Numbered from the stretch's first letter, positions 23,314 to 31,739 are shown. The stretch is 39,485 nucleotides of DNA from an uncultured Oscillospiraceae bacterium (GCA_944385035.1 CALWVV010000019.1:1-39485); one strand, 5' to 3'. Made by a program: numbers and translations. Notes: a model not told the origin generated them from the letters alone.

Positions 23314-24225
23314 TTAGAGATATTCCTTACTCATACGCTCCGTAATGCGGTGCAGCATCTCAACCTCACTGCGGAACGTAGTCGTCAAATCCTTATCGCT
23401 CTTCGAGCGAGTCTCCGTGGTGATGGGCAGTCCCTCCAGAGAGAGGTAGTACTTGGCGTTGACGGGGTAGAGCTGACGCTCAATGAGCGAACAGATGGTC
23501 AGCTCATCAGAGAGCTTGTCGGCCTTTGGATCATGAATGTGATCGCACAGCCAGGCATACAGCTCACACTGCATATTTGCCATGACACCGCTGTAGCCAG
23601 TGGCTCCGTAGCGCAGGGACTCCAACAAAGTGGAGGTGTTGGCATTGTAGAGCCTCAGGTTGCTGCCCTTGCAGATGTCCACTTTTTCCTTGATCTGCTC
23701 CAGGTCGCAGCAGGTGTCCTTCAGGAAGAAGAACCGGCCGCTCTCAGCACACCAGCGGGTCACACGGGGGCTGAGCACCCGCTTGTAGGGGAAGGGGCAC
23801 TCATAGAAGCCCAGAGGCACATCCTCAGGCATCTGGGCCAGGATGGTCTGGAGATTCTCCAGCCACACATCATCGCTCTCGTCCTCTTTGGCCAAACGAT
23901 TGGTAATCAGGATCACCGCGTCCACACCGGTCTCAGCCATGGCCTTGAGCTCGTCGATCTGGTCCTCGATAGCGTCAGAGATGTGGCCGGAAGCAATCAC
24001 GGGCACCCGGCCGGCGGCATGCTCCTTTACAAACTTGGCCACGCCCACTCGCTCTTCCTTGCTGAGAAAGAACATCTCACTGGACTGGCACACAGCGAAC
24101 AGGCCGGAAACCTTGTGGGCAATATACCACTCGATAAGCTCTGCCAGGGCGGGATAGTCCACTTTGCCGTCCCGGAAAGGGGTCAGCATTGTGGGCCATT
24201 CTCCGCCGGGAAAATGGTTTGTCAT
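23314..24225 (-). CDS. NAL/DHDPS-family aldolase (pyruvate-lyase type)
   Basis: 303 residues, start at 24225 with AAGGAGAGG. A class I Schiff-base TIM-barrel enzyme: Lys169 (FFFLKDTCC) and Tyr141 (GFYECP) are 28 residues apart, as in DapA and NanA. The usual GTTGE loop is replaced by QSSEMFFLS, which argues against dihydrodipicolinate synthase and NanA proper. Such enzymes cleave or form 2-keto-3-deoxy acids with release of pyruvate. It lies between the sialidase-like gene and the carboxylate importer and is the likely carbon-carbon cleaving step of this pathway. Confidence 0.88.
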   Translation of the reverse strand: MTNHFPGGEWPTMLTPFRDGKVDYPALAELIEWYIAHKVSGLFAVCQSSEMFFLSKEERVGVAKFVKEHAAGRVPVIASGHISDAIEDQIDELKAMAETGVDAVILITNRLAKEDESDDVWLENLQTILAQMPEDVPLGFYECPFPYKRVLSPRVTRWCAESGRFFFLKDTCCDLEQIKEKVDICKGSNLRLYNANTSTLLESLRYGATGYSGVMANMQCELYAWLCDHIHDPKADKLSDELTICSLIERQLYPVNAKYYLSLEGLPITTETRSKSDKDLTTTFRSEVEMLHRITERMSKEYL

Positions 24226-24262
24226 ATATATCCTCTCCTTACATTATTTATCGTTTGATCGG

Positions 24263-25291
24263 TCAGGCTTGCTCCCCGACCAGACGGATATGCCAATAGG
24301 CAATGTTTTCCCGCTTCCAGGTATAGGTGATCCGCACCTCGTCCCCCCGGCACAAAATGGCGGGATAGGCAAACTCTCCAATGCCAGTATCCAGGTCCAT
24401 GACCTTCTCCCATGTGAAGCCGTTATCTCGGGACAGAAGCAGGCTGATGGGGGTACGAGCTCCCCAGTTGTCGGCAACAGGGTTGCAGACCAAAAGCAAT
24501 TCCCCGCTGTCCAGCCGGTCCAGGTCAATGCCGCTGTTGTTGTTGGGCAGCTCCAGCGGGTAGGGGGCACACCAACTCTCACCGTTGTCACTGCTGTCAC
24601 TGCGGTAGACATGGCCCTCGGTGGAGCGCAGGAGCATATGGACCTTACCAGGCTCCGACTCCCACAAAGTGGGCTGGATCACGCCCCGGCCATAAAAGGA
24701 CTGCTCGGCTACCGGTACATCGCTGTTCTCCACCGTCCGGGTTCCATCGTTCACCAGTCCCTGGATCCGGATGGGGTTGGAACGCGTCCAGGTCTCCCCC
24801 TCATCATCGGACCGGTCTGCGTAAGCCGTCCAGGGACCCAGCTCGGTGGAACAGGGGGCCAGCAGCCGCCCGGAGGCAAGGCGGATCACCTTGCTGCGCA
24901 CAGGGCCGCGGCCGCCATTTTCATCTCCAGGTACCAGCTCTTGGGGCACGCTCCAGGTTTGTCCGCCGTCCGGAGACTCACATACCATCGTCCGCCAATG
25001 GGCGATAATCTGTCCTACCTTATAATAAAGCCGAATGCTGCCGTCCTTTTTCTGCTGCAGCACCGGATTCCAGTGGGCTTCGTTCACATGTGCAATGGAA
25101 AACGGAGGCTGCCACACACCATCCACCCTGCGTGCCACCCAGATGGCCACATCCCGCTCTCCTTCGTGGGAGCCGCCAAACCAGGCGCACAGGACACTGC
25201 CGTCCTCCAGATCCAGCACCGTGCTGGCGTGGCAGATGGCGGTGGGAAGCTTGGCGCAGATCATTTGCCGGCTGAGTACTTCATAGTTCAT
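24263..25291 (-). CDS. Cytoplasmic sialidase-like BNR_2 protein
   Basis: 342 residues with no signal peptide, so unlike classic bacterial sialidases it stays inside the cell. Four Asp boxes mark a beta-propeller: SPDGGQTW, SDDEGETW, SDNGESW and SRDNGFTW. The N-terminus has AICHASTVLDLEDGSVLCAWFGG-type sequence with WFGGSHEGERDVAIW, typical of the BNR_2/COG4409 group, and no clear FRIP motif. The true reaction of this group is not settled; it may be a hydrolase or lyase on an acidic sugar. Its ATG overlaps the iclR stop (ATGA), and it precedes the aldolase gene by 37 bp. Confidence 0.82.
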   Translation of the reverse strand: MNYEVLSRQMICAKLPTAICHASTVLDLEDGSVLCAWFGGSHEGERDVAIWVARRVDGVWQPPFSIAHVNEAHWNPVLQQKKDGSIRLYYKVGQIIAHWRTMVCESPDGGQTWSVPQELVPGDENGGRGPVRSKVIRLASGRLLAPCSTELGPWTAYADRSDDEGETWTRSNPIRIQGLVNDGTRTVENSDVPVAEQSFYGRGVIQPTLWESEPGKVHMLLRSTEGHVYRSDSSDNGESWCAPYPLELPNNNSGIDLDRLDSGELLLVCNPVADNWGARTPISLLLSRDNGFTWEKVMDLDTGIGEFAYPAILCRGDEVRITYTWKRENIAYWHIRLVGEQA

Positions 25292-26058
25292 CGGTAGATC
25301 CTCTCCCTCATATGAGCGGTGGCACTGCGCAAAATGTCAGCGCATTCCATCAGCTTTTCATCCGTCATGGTAGAAGCGGGGCCCGAGGTACTCATCCCCG
25401 CCACCAATTGTCCCATAGCGTTATATACCGGCACACCTACACAGCGCACATTGTAATCATGTTCCCCGTTGTCGATGGCAAATCCCATCCGCCGGGTCCG
25501 GCGAAGCTCTTCAAAAATGGCCTCCCGGTCGGTAATGGTGTTGGGCTGATATTGAATCAGCTGTTCTGGGAGATGCTCTGCCCACTCTGTCTCCGGCATG
25601 TGGGCCAGCATAGCCTTGCCCAGCCCCGTACAATACATGGGGCTGGTCTCTCCCAGCATGTCCCGGTAGGGCAGCACGCCCATGCGGTTGATGGGATGGG
25701 CCACATAGAGGTAAAGTACATTGGTACCGTAGGGCAGGCCAAAATAGACAATCTCATCGGTCTTAGAAGCGGTGTCTACCATAATATCATACACCGCATT
25801 GGGGTAACCCAGGTTCTGATTGATGATAAAGGCGTATTCCAGCATTTTCAGCCCCAAGGTGTACCGCCCGTCCGGAGTGCGGTCCAGATAGCCCAGGTCA
25901 TGGAAGGTGGAGACGATGTTATGTACGTTGGACTTTGTCACACCCATCCGCTCCGCCAGCTCACTGACCCCCAAAACAGGCTGTTCATGGGTGAAGCAGG
26001 ACAAAATATTCAGTGCCTTTGCCAGGGATTTTACTTTGGGCTCCTGTTTCTCCCCCAT
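25288..26058 (-). CDS. IclR-family transcriptional regulator
   Basis: 256 residues, start at 26058 with AAGGAGGAGG. The winged helix lies at about 12-75 (LAKALNILSCF, LGVSELAERMGVTKSNVHNIVSTFHDLGYL, YTLGLKMLEYA). The effector domain follows, with VLYLYVAHP, CTGLGKAMLAHMPE, RRMGFAIDNGEHDYNVRCVGVPVYN and ISTSGPAS-like MSTSGPASTM. It is the first gene of the catabolic operon and overlaps the sialidase-like gene, so it is expected to control its own operon. Palindromes at 26092-26110, 26225-26243 and 2437-2455 are the candidate binding sites. The effector is probably a pathway intermediate. Confidence 0.93.
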   Translation of the reverse strand: MGEKQEPKVKSLAKALNILSCFTHEQPVLGVSELAERMGVTKSNVHNIVSTFHDLGYLDRTPDGRYTLGLKMLEYAFIINQNLGYPNAVYDIMVDTASKTDEIVYFGLPYGTNVLYLYVAHPINRMGVLPYRDMLGETSPMYCTGLGKAMLAHMPETEWAEHLPEQLIQYQPNTITDREAIFEELRRTRRMGFAIDNGEHDYNVRCVGVPVYNAMGQLVAGMSTSGPASTMTDEKLMECADILRSATAHMRERIYR

Positions 26059-26091
26059 ACAGCCTCCTCCTTCCAGTTGGCCCATCGGTAT

Positions 26092-26110
26092 CGTTCTCTA
26101 TTGAAGAACG
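26092..26110. promoter_or_regulatory. Putative IclR operator at the catabolic operon
   Basis: CGTTCTC-N5-AAGAACG, a 7-5-7 palindrome with one mismatch, lies about 15-33 bases after the predicted start of transcription and before the iclR ribosome site. It is closely similar to 2437-2455 and 26225-26243. Confidence 0.65.
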
Positions 26111-26130
26111 CCTTTTCTTATTACAAATGT

Positions 26131-26159
26131 ATTGTAGCAAAGCGCATGATTTTTTGCAA
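26131..26159 (-). promoter_or_regulatory. Sigma-A-type promoter of the catabolic operon
   Basis: TTGCAA (26154-26159) and TACAAT (26131-26136) are 17 bp apart on the minus strand. Confidence 0.8.
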
Positions 26160-26609
26160 GAGGCTAAATTTTTTTTGGAAGATTCGTGTGCATACATGAA
26201 CTTTTTATGAAGAAAAAAGACCGCCGTTCTCTTATTAAGAACAGCGTTAAAAAGTTTTTGACATTGCCTCCGCGCTCGCCCAAGTTCTGCCTCCCGCAAC
26301 GGTCGATTGCGAAAGGTAAACGCACACCTTCTTTCGGCAAAATCCCTCTTTTCAAGGAAAATGATCATCATTTTTTTATTTTTTCTCGCGCCTCTTTTTC
26401 CCTTCTCTTTTTCTCTTTTGCCGCCTTTGCAAGCCATGGACAGAAGACAGGCTGATACGCTCCACACGGTGTCCTAAGCACCGCTTCGATTTCATAATTT
26501 AGTCTAATATGTTGTAATTTTCCTCCATTTCTGTGAATCTTGCCGGATTTTGCTTCGTTAAGTTCCCGCTTTTCTTTCAGTTTCGTTCGTTAAGAAGCTG
26601 TTAATTTCG
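26160..26609. other. Intergenic region between divergent iclR and activase units
   Basis: About 450 bp without a credible gene; open readings here lack ribosome sites and are low-complexity. It is AT- and pyrimidine-rich compared with the rest. It holds the third operator, the short palindrome AAAATGA-TCA-TCATTTT followed by T-rich sequence (26358-26374), a small CGGTG/CACCG dyad near 26467, and two copies of TTCGTTAAG (about 26553 and 26587) before the activase promoter. Confidence 0.6.
26225..26243. promoter_or_regulatory. Upstream copy of the IclR-type operator
   Basis: CGTTCTC-N5-AAGAACA shares the complete GAGAACG half (minus strand) with the other two sites. Its centre is 133 bp from the promoter-proximal site, a distance suited to looping by a multimeric regulator. 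No good promoter is seen directly next to it. Confidence 0.5.
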
Positions 26610-26638
26610 TTGTTTTCGGCAAAAAAACTCAGTATGAT
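26610..26638 (+). promoter_or_regulatory. Putative promoter of the activase pair
   Basis: TTGTTT (26610-26615) and TATGAT (26633-26638) are 17 bp apart. Transcription would start about 55 bp before the ATG at 26699. Confidence 0.55.
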
Positions 26639-26698
26639 TATAAAGCTAAACTAGAATGGTTGTACTGGAAGGACCCCGGAAAGGCGTGAATTTTCCCT

Positions 26699-29632
26699 AT
26701 GAGTCTGCGCGTAGGTATTGATATTGGCTCCACCACGGTGAAGGTGGTTGTCCTGAACGAACAAAACAAACTTCTGTTCCGCTCCTATGAGCGGCACTTT
26801 TCCAAAACACGGGAGCGTGCCCTGGAGACCCTTCACTCCATCCAGGATATGCTTGCCGGCCAGAAGATCAAGGTCACCATCACCGGCTCGGCCGGCCTGG
26901 GCGTGGCTAATGCCGCGGGCATCGATTTCGTTCAGGAGGTCTATGCCACCGCCGCGGCTGTGAATACTTACATCCCCGACACCGATGCCGTCATTGAGCT
27001 GGGGGGCGAGGATGCCAAGATCATTTTCTTCGGCGGTGCCCTGGAGGAGCGCATGAACGGTTCCTGCGCCGGCGGCACCGGCGCTTTCATCGACCAGATG
27101 GCCACCCTGATGAATGTCACCGTGACCGAACTGGATGCGCTGAGCCTGAAGCATGAAAAGATCTACCCCATCGCTTCCCGGTGCGGTGTATTTGCCAAGA
27201 GCGATATCCAGCCCATTTTGAACCAGGGCGGCCGGAAAGAGGATGTGGCCGCCTCCATCTTCCAGGCGGTGGTGGACCAGACGGTGGCCGGCCTGACCCA
27301 AGGCCGGGAGCTGAAGGGCAAGATCGTCTTTCTGGGCGGCCCGCTCCACTTCCTTATGGGCCTGCGCCAGCGCTTTGTGGAGACCCTGAAGCTGGATGGC
27401 GAACACGCCATTTTTCCCGAGGACGGCGACTGCTTTGCCGCTATGGGCGCGGCCCTGTGCGCTACCGACTATGAGCCGGTCCTCTTTGAGACGGTGCTGA
27501 AAAAGCTGGAGGACAGCGCCGAGACCACCACTCTGGTGGACACCATGCCCCCTCTCTTTGAAAATCAGGAGGAGTATGACGCCTTTGTGGCGCGCCACAA
27601 CGCCAACCGCCCTCCCGAGGTGGACATCCATACCTACACCGGCCCCGCTTGGCTGGGTCTGGACTCCGGCTCCACCACCATCAAGCTGGCCCTCATTACC
27701 GAGAACGGTGGGCTTCTCTATACTTATTATCACTCCAACCTAGGCAACCCCGTCTCCATCGTCCTGGAGCAGTTGAAGAAGATCTACGAGCTGTGCGGCG
27801 ACCGGATCGAAATCAAGGGCGCCGCCGTCACTGGCTATGGCGAGGACCTCATCAAAAACGCCTTTAATTGTGACTTAGGCCTGGTGGAGACCATGGCCCA
27901 CTATAAGGCCGCCGCCCACTTTGAGCCCGATGTGGACTTCATTATCGACATCGGCGGCCAGGATATGAAGTGCTTCAAAATCCGCAATGGAGCGGTAGAC
28001 TCCATCATGCTCAACGAGGCCTGCTCCTCCGGCTGCGGCTCCTTCATCGAGACCTTTGCCAAGGCCCTGGGCTATGACATCGCCACCTTCTCCAAGCTGG
28101 GCCTGTTCACGCAAAAGCCGGTGAATCTGGGCTCCCGGTGCACCGTGTTTATGAACTCCAGCGTCAAGCAGGCCCAGAAGGACGGGGCCAGCGTGGAGGA
28201 CATCTCCGCCGGTCTCTCCACCTCCATTGTGAAAAACGCCATTTACAAGGTCATCCGGGCCGCCAGTGCCGACGATCTGGGCCAGCACATTGTGGTCCAG
28301 GGCGGCACCTTCCTCAACGACGCGGTCCTTCGTGCCTTTGAGCAGGAGCTGGGGAGAAATGTGACCCGTCCGGTGATCTCGGGCATCATGGGTGCCTTCG
28401 GCGCCGCTCTGGCCGCCCGTGACCTGCACCTGGAAAAGAGCTCCCTGCTGGGCCCCAAGGCTTTGGAGAAATTTGTCCACACCGCCAAGCCCGCCACCTG
28501 CGGACTGTGCACCAACCACTGCTCCCTCACCGTCAACTCCTTTGACGGCGGACGGCGCTTCATCTCGGGCAACCGCTGCTCCCGCCCCCTGGGGGAGGAG
28601 CCCACACGCCAGCCCGACCTTATGCGCTATAAATACGCCAAGCTCCGTGCCCTGCACGGCAAAGGCCAGGGGGACGGTTCCCGCGGACGGATCGGCATCC
28701 CCTTCGGGCTCAACATGTACGAGAATCTGCCCTTCTGGTTTGAGCTGTTCACCCGGCTCAACTTTGAGGTGGTCCTCTCCCCCGAGTCCTCCCGGAAGCT
28801 CTACTTAAAAGGCCAGCGCACCATCCCCTCGGATACAGTGTGCTACCCCGCCAAGCTCCTCCACGGCCATGTGGAGGCCCTGGTGGAGGCGGGGGTGGAC
28901 GCCATCTTCTACCCCTGCATGCCCTATAACTTCAACGAAGGGGTCAGTGACAACAACTATAACTGCCCTGTGGTAGCCTACTACCCCGAACTGCTGGCGG
29001 CCAACGTCCCGGAACTGAAGACCACCCGGTTCCTGGATCCCTATTTTGGTCTGCACCGTCCAAAGGACTTCGAGCGCCGGGCCGGGGAGTGGTTCTTCAA
29101 CGAGTTCCAGGTTCCCAAGCGGGAGACCTCCGCCGCCGTAAAGGCCGCCTACGCCGCTTATGAGGCCTACAAGAACGATCTGCGTGAGACGGGTAGGGCC
29201 TATATCGACCAGGCCCGCCGGGAAGGAAAACCCATTCTGGTAGTGGCCGGCCGGCCCTACCACATGGACCCCGAGATCAACCACGGCATCAACGACCTCA
29301 TCACCTCCTACGGCTTCATTCTGGTCACCGAAGACGCGGTGGCCTACCTGGAGGATAAGGCCCCACGCCATGTGCTCAACCAGTGGACCTACCACGCCCG
29401 GATGTACAACGCCGCAAGGTATGTGTGCACCCAGAAGGATATGGAGCTTATCCAGCTGGTGAGCTTTGGCTGCGGCATTGATGCCATTACCGGCGATGAG
29501 ATGCGCTCCATCCTGGAGCAGGGCGGCAAGCTTTACACCCAACTGAAAATTGATGATATCAGCAACCTGGGCGCGGTGAAGATCCGAATCCGCTCCCTGA
29601 TGGCAGCCATTGAGGCAAGAAAGGAACATTGA
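26699..29632 (+). CDS. Double-headed 2-hydroxyacyl-CoA dehydratase activase homologue
   Basis: 977 residues. Two BadF/BcrA/HgdC ATPase units in tandem: unit 1 from GIDIGSTTVKVV (6-17) with Cys123 and Cys162 for the bridging 4Fe-4S cluster, and unit 2 from GLDSGSTTIKLA (320-331) with Cys442 and Cys481. A further cluster C601-x2-C604-x3-C608 and C627 precedes a DUF2229/HgdB-like region with DTVCYPAKLLHGHV. The known family uses ATP to push an electron into a dehydratase. This fused form is common in anaerobes but its client is unknown. The ATG at 26699 has only a distant GGAAAGG site. The next gene starts 2 bp after the stop and completes the unit. Confidence 0.88.
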   Translation: MSLRVGIDIGSTTVKVVVLNEQNKLLFRSYERHFSKTRERALETLHSIQDMLAGQKIKVTITGSAGLGVANAAGIDFVQEVYATAAAVNTYIPDTDAVIELGGEDAKIIFFGGALEERMNGSCAGGTGAFIDQMATLMNVTVTELDALSLKHEKIYPIASRCGVFAKSDIQPILNQGGRKEDVAASIFQAVVDQTVAGLTQGRELKGKIVFLGGPLHFLMGLRQRFVETLKLDGEHAIFPEDGDCFAAMGAALCATDYEPVLFETVLKKLEDSAETTTLVDTMPPLFENQEEYDAFVARHNANRPPEVDIHTYTGPAWLGLDSGSTTIKLALITENGGLLYTYYHSNLGNPVSIVLEQLKKIYELCGDRIEIKGAAVTGYGEDLIKNAFNCDLGLVETMAHYKAAAHFEPDVDFIIDIGGQDMKCFKIRNGAVDSIMLNEACSSGCGSFIETFAKALGYDIATFSKLGLFTQKPVNLGSRCTVFMNSSVKQAQKDGASVEDISAGLSTSIVKNAIYKVIRAASADDLGQHIVVQGGTFLNDAVLRAFEQELGRNVTRPVISGIMGAFGAALAARDLHLEKSSLLGPKALEKFVHTAKPATCGLCTNHCSLTVNSFDGGRRFISGNRCSRPLGEEPTRQPDLMRYKYAKLRALHGKGQGDGSRGRIGIPFGLNMYENLPFWFELFTRLNFEVVLSPESSRKLYLKGQRTIPSDTVCYPAKLLHGHVEALVEAGVDAIFYPCMPYNFNEGVSDNNYNCPVVAYYPELLAANVPELKTTRFLDPYFGLHRPKDFERRAGEWFFNEFQVPKRETSAAVKAAYAAYEAYKNDLRETGRAYIDQARREGKPILVVAGRPYHMDPEINHGINDLITSYGFILVTEDAVAYLEDKAPRHVLNQWTYHARMYNAARYVCTQKDMELIQLVSFGCGIDAITGDEMRSILEQGGKLYTQLKIDDISNLGAVKIRIRSLMAAIEARKEH

Positions 29633-29634
29633 TT

Positions 29635-30966
29635 ATGGCGAAATTGGTATATGATGAATCCGGTCGTCTTCTGTTTACCAAGGAGATGAAGGAGGAGTAC
29701 ACCCTCCTGATGCCTCAGATGCTCCCCGTCCACTTCGGCATGCTGAAAAAGCTTCTGGAGTGCGAGGGGTATAAGGTAGATATGCTCACCACCAACCACC
29801 GTGGGATTGTGGATGAGGGCCTCAAGTACGTCCACAACGACACCTGCTACCCCGCCCTGCTGGTCATCGGCCAACTCATCGATGCGGTGAAGCATGGGGG
29901 CTACGACCCCCACAAGGTGGGCCTGCTCATTACCCAGACCGGCGGCGGCTGCCGGGCCAGCAACTACATCCACCTGCTCCGGAAAGCCCTGGAGAAGGCG
30001 GACATGGCCTACATCCCCGTGGTATCCGTCAACCTGTCCGGCCTGGAGAAGAACCCCGGTTTTTCTCTGACCCTCCCCTTCGTCCGCAAGGCAGTGTACG
30101 CCATGATGTACGGCGATATCATTGTCAATGTGGCCAACCAGGTACGCCCCTACGAGGTGAAGGAAGGTGCCGCTGACGAGATGATTGACCACTGGTCCCA
30201 GAAGCTGGTGGACGGTTTCCAGGCGGGCAAGGGCATGAGCCGGGCTCAGATGCGCCAGAACTTTGACGCCATCTGCGCCGACTTTGCCGCCATCCCCGTG
30301 GCGGGCGAGCCCAAGATCCGCGTAGGCGTGGTGGGCGAGATCTATGTGAAGTTTGCCCCTCTGGGCAACAACAACCTGGAGAAGTTCCTCCTCAGCGAGG
30401 GGGTGGAGCCGGTAGTGCCTGGCCTGACCGACTTCATCATTTTCAAAATCTTCAACCGGGTGTCCGATGTGGACCTGTACGGCGGCAAGTGGATCAAGAA
30501 AGCGGCCTGTAAAGCCTTTATGGCTTACATCGAAGGCTGTCAGAAGGACATGATCGAGGCCCTGGAGCGCTCCGGCCGCTTCCGCGCCCCCGGCACCTTC
30601 CGCCAGCTCCACAGTCTGGTACAGGGCTATCTGGGCGACGGCAACAAGATGGGCGAGGGATGGCTGCTCACCGCCGAGATGCTGGAGCTCATCCACTCGG
30701 GCACCAACAACATCGTCTGCACCCAGCCCTTTGGCTGTCTGCCGAACCACATTGTGGGCAAGGGTATGATCCGCAAGCTGAAGGATGACTATCCTTATAG
30801 TAATATTGTGGCTATTGATTACGATCCCGGCGCCACTAAGATCAACCAGGAGAACCGCATCAAGCTCATGCTGGCCAACGCCAAGGGCCTCACCCATCAG
30901 GAGGCGGCCCCCCAGCGCGCTCCCCAGCCCCAGCGGGAGCCCAAGCTGGCCCACGCCAACGTATAA
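29635..30966 (+). CDS. HgdB-like partner of the activase protein
   Basis: 443 residues. It continues the module that in other anaerobes is the C-terminal part of one protein of about 1,400 residues. It resembles the 2-hydroxyacyl-CoA dehydratase / CoA-enzyme activase fold, with HNDTCYPALLVIGQLIDAV, LLITQTGGGCRASNYIHLLRKAL, VGVVGEIYVKFAPLGNNNLEKFL and CTQPFGCLPNHIVGKGM. The four Cys near 67, 105, 359 and 365 could hold an Fe-S cluster. ATG 29635 is preferred over TTG 29629, with AAAGGA upstream. A Pro/Gln-rich tail follows residue 425. Substrate unknown. Confidence 0.85.
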   Translation: MAKLVYDESGRLLFTKEMKEEYTLLMPQMLPVHFGMLKKLLECEGYKVDMLTTNHRGIVDEGLKYVHNDTCYPALLVIGQLIDAVKHGGYDPHKVGLLITQTGGGCRASNYIHLLRKALEKADMAYIPVVSVNLSGLEKNPGFSLTLPFVRKAVYAMMYGDIIVNVANQVRPYEVKEGAADEMIDHWSQKLVDGFQAGKGMSRAQMRQNFDAICADFAAIPVAGEPKIRVGVVGEIYVKFAPLGNNNLEKFLLSEGVEPVVPGLTDFIIFKIFNRVSDVDLYGGKWIKKAACKAFMAYIEGCQKDMIEALERSGRFRAPGTFRQLHSLVQGYLGDGNKMGEGWLLTAEMLELIHSGTNNIVCTQPFGCLPNHIVGKGMIRKLKDDYPYSNIVAIDYDPGATKINQENRIKLMLANAKGLTHQEAAPQRAPQPQREPKLAHANV

Positions 30967-30985
30967 GAAGCTGTGGAATTTCCAG

Positions 30986-31013
30986 ACCCTCCGCTCTACG
31001 GGCGGAGGGTTTT
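30986..31013 (+). terminator. Intrinsic terminator of the activase unit
   Basis: ACCCTCCGC and GCGGAGGGT (30986-30994, 31002-31010) are followed by TTTTGTCTT. Its sequence is very close to the terminator at 36895-36923. Confidence 0.8.
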
Positions 31014-31016
31014 GTC

Positions 31017-31045
31017 TTGCCCCGGAGCCCCGGAGCTGATATGAT
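31017..31045 (+). promoter_or_regulatory. Putative promoter of the DUF1643 gene
   Basis: TTGCCC and TATGAT are 17 bp apart, starting right in the T-run of the preceding terminator. Confidence 0.55.
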
Positions 31046-31074
31046 AGGGGAAGAAACAAAAAGGAGGCTATCCC

Positions 31075-31692
31075 ATGCACATTCCCGCCTGCGAAACAAA
31101 GGAACTGGAGCTGGTGCGCTTTGACGCCGCTTTGGAAGAGGCCAACCGTCCCAACCCCAATTATGATATTACAAAATGGCTTTATGTGCCAAATTTCTAC
31201 TCTGAGTATCGTTACATTCTGGGGACACGGGGCAGCAAGCCCCTGATCTGCGTGGGCATCAACCCCTCCACTGCCGCTCCCGACGACCTGGACAACACCC
31301 TGAAGTCGGTGGAACGGGTGGCCCACCACAACGGGTACGACAGCTTCATTATGTTCAATGTCTACGCCCAGCGGGCCACCAACCCCGATGACATGGAGCT
31401 CACCTATAACCGGGAGCTCCACCAGGAGAATATGCGCGCCTTTGACTACGCCCTGTCCCTGGATAAGGCCGCCTCCCCCGCCGTGTGGGCCGCCTGGGGG
31501 ACCATCATCGAAAAGAGGCCCTATCTCCCCGGCTGCGTCCGTGACATGATCGAAATTGGAGCGCACCGGGGGGCCCGGTGGTATTCGGCGGGAAAGCGTT
31601 CCAAAAAAGGGCACCCCCACCACCCCCTTTATCTGCGGAAGGACAGCCCCCTGGAGGTGTTTGACGTGGCCTCCTACCTGGATCTTCTCTGA
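31075..31692 (+). CDS. DUF1643-family protein
   Basis: 205 residues, ATG at 31075 with AAAAAGGAGG. DUF1643 proteins are small alpha/beta proteins of unknown function, often in gut bacteria and phages. Family marks are YRYILG near residue 46, LICVGINPSTAAPDDLDNTLKSVER, FIMFNVYAQRATNP, WAAWGTIIEKRPYL and the end HPHHPLYLRKDSPLEVFDV. The fold resembles uracil-DNA glycosylase-like domains, but no enzyme activity is established. It is a monocistronic gene between two terminators. Confidence 0.88.
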   Translation: MHIPACETKELELVRFDAALEEANRPNPNYDITKWLYVPNFYSEYRYILGTRGSKPLICVGINPSTAAPDDLDNTLKSVERVAHHNGYDSFIMFNVYAQRATNPDDMELTYNRELHQENMRAFDYALSLDKAASPAVWAAWGTIIEKRPYLPGCVRDMIEIGAHRGARWYSAGKRSKKGHPHHPLYLRKDSPLEVFDVASYLDLL

Positions 31693-31703
31693 TTGGCAGC
31701 AAA

Positions 31704-31739
31704 AGAGCCTGACCGTTTTTCGGTCAGGCTCTCTTTTTT
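31704..31739. terminator. Terminator between DUF1643 and lysR genes
   Basis: A perfect 12-bp stem AGAGCCTGACCG with its complement (31704-31715, 31721-31732), followed by CTTTTTT on the plus side; the minus side has TTTT. It ends both converging genes. Confidence 0.9.

Noticed and set aside
23314-24225. Assignment of the aldolase as dapA or nanA
   Set aside because: The GTTGE loop is changed and neither lysine nor complete nan genes are nearby, so only the family is named.
26186-26455. Short plus-strand reading in the iclR-activase intergenic region
   Set aside because: Low-complexity Phe/Ser/Arg-rich sequence with no ribosome site.
29533-31623. 696-residue minus-strand reading across the activase and DUF1643 genes
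   Set aside because: It covers three features on the opposite strand, including a terminator, and has shadow-like composition.
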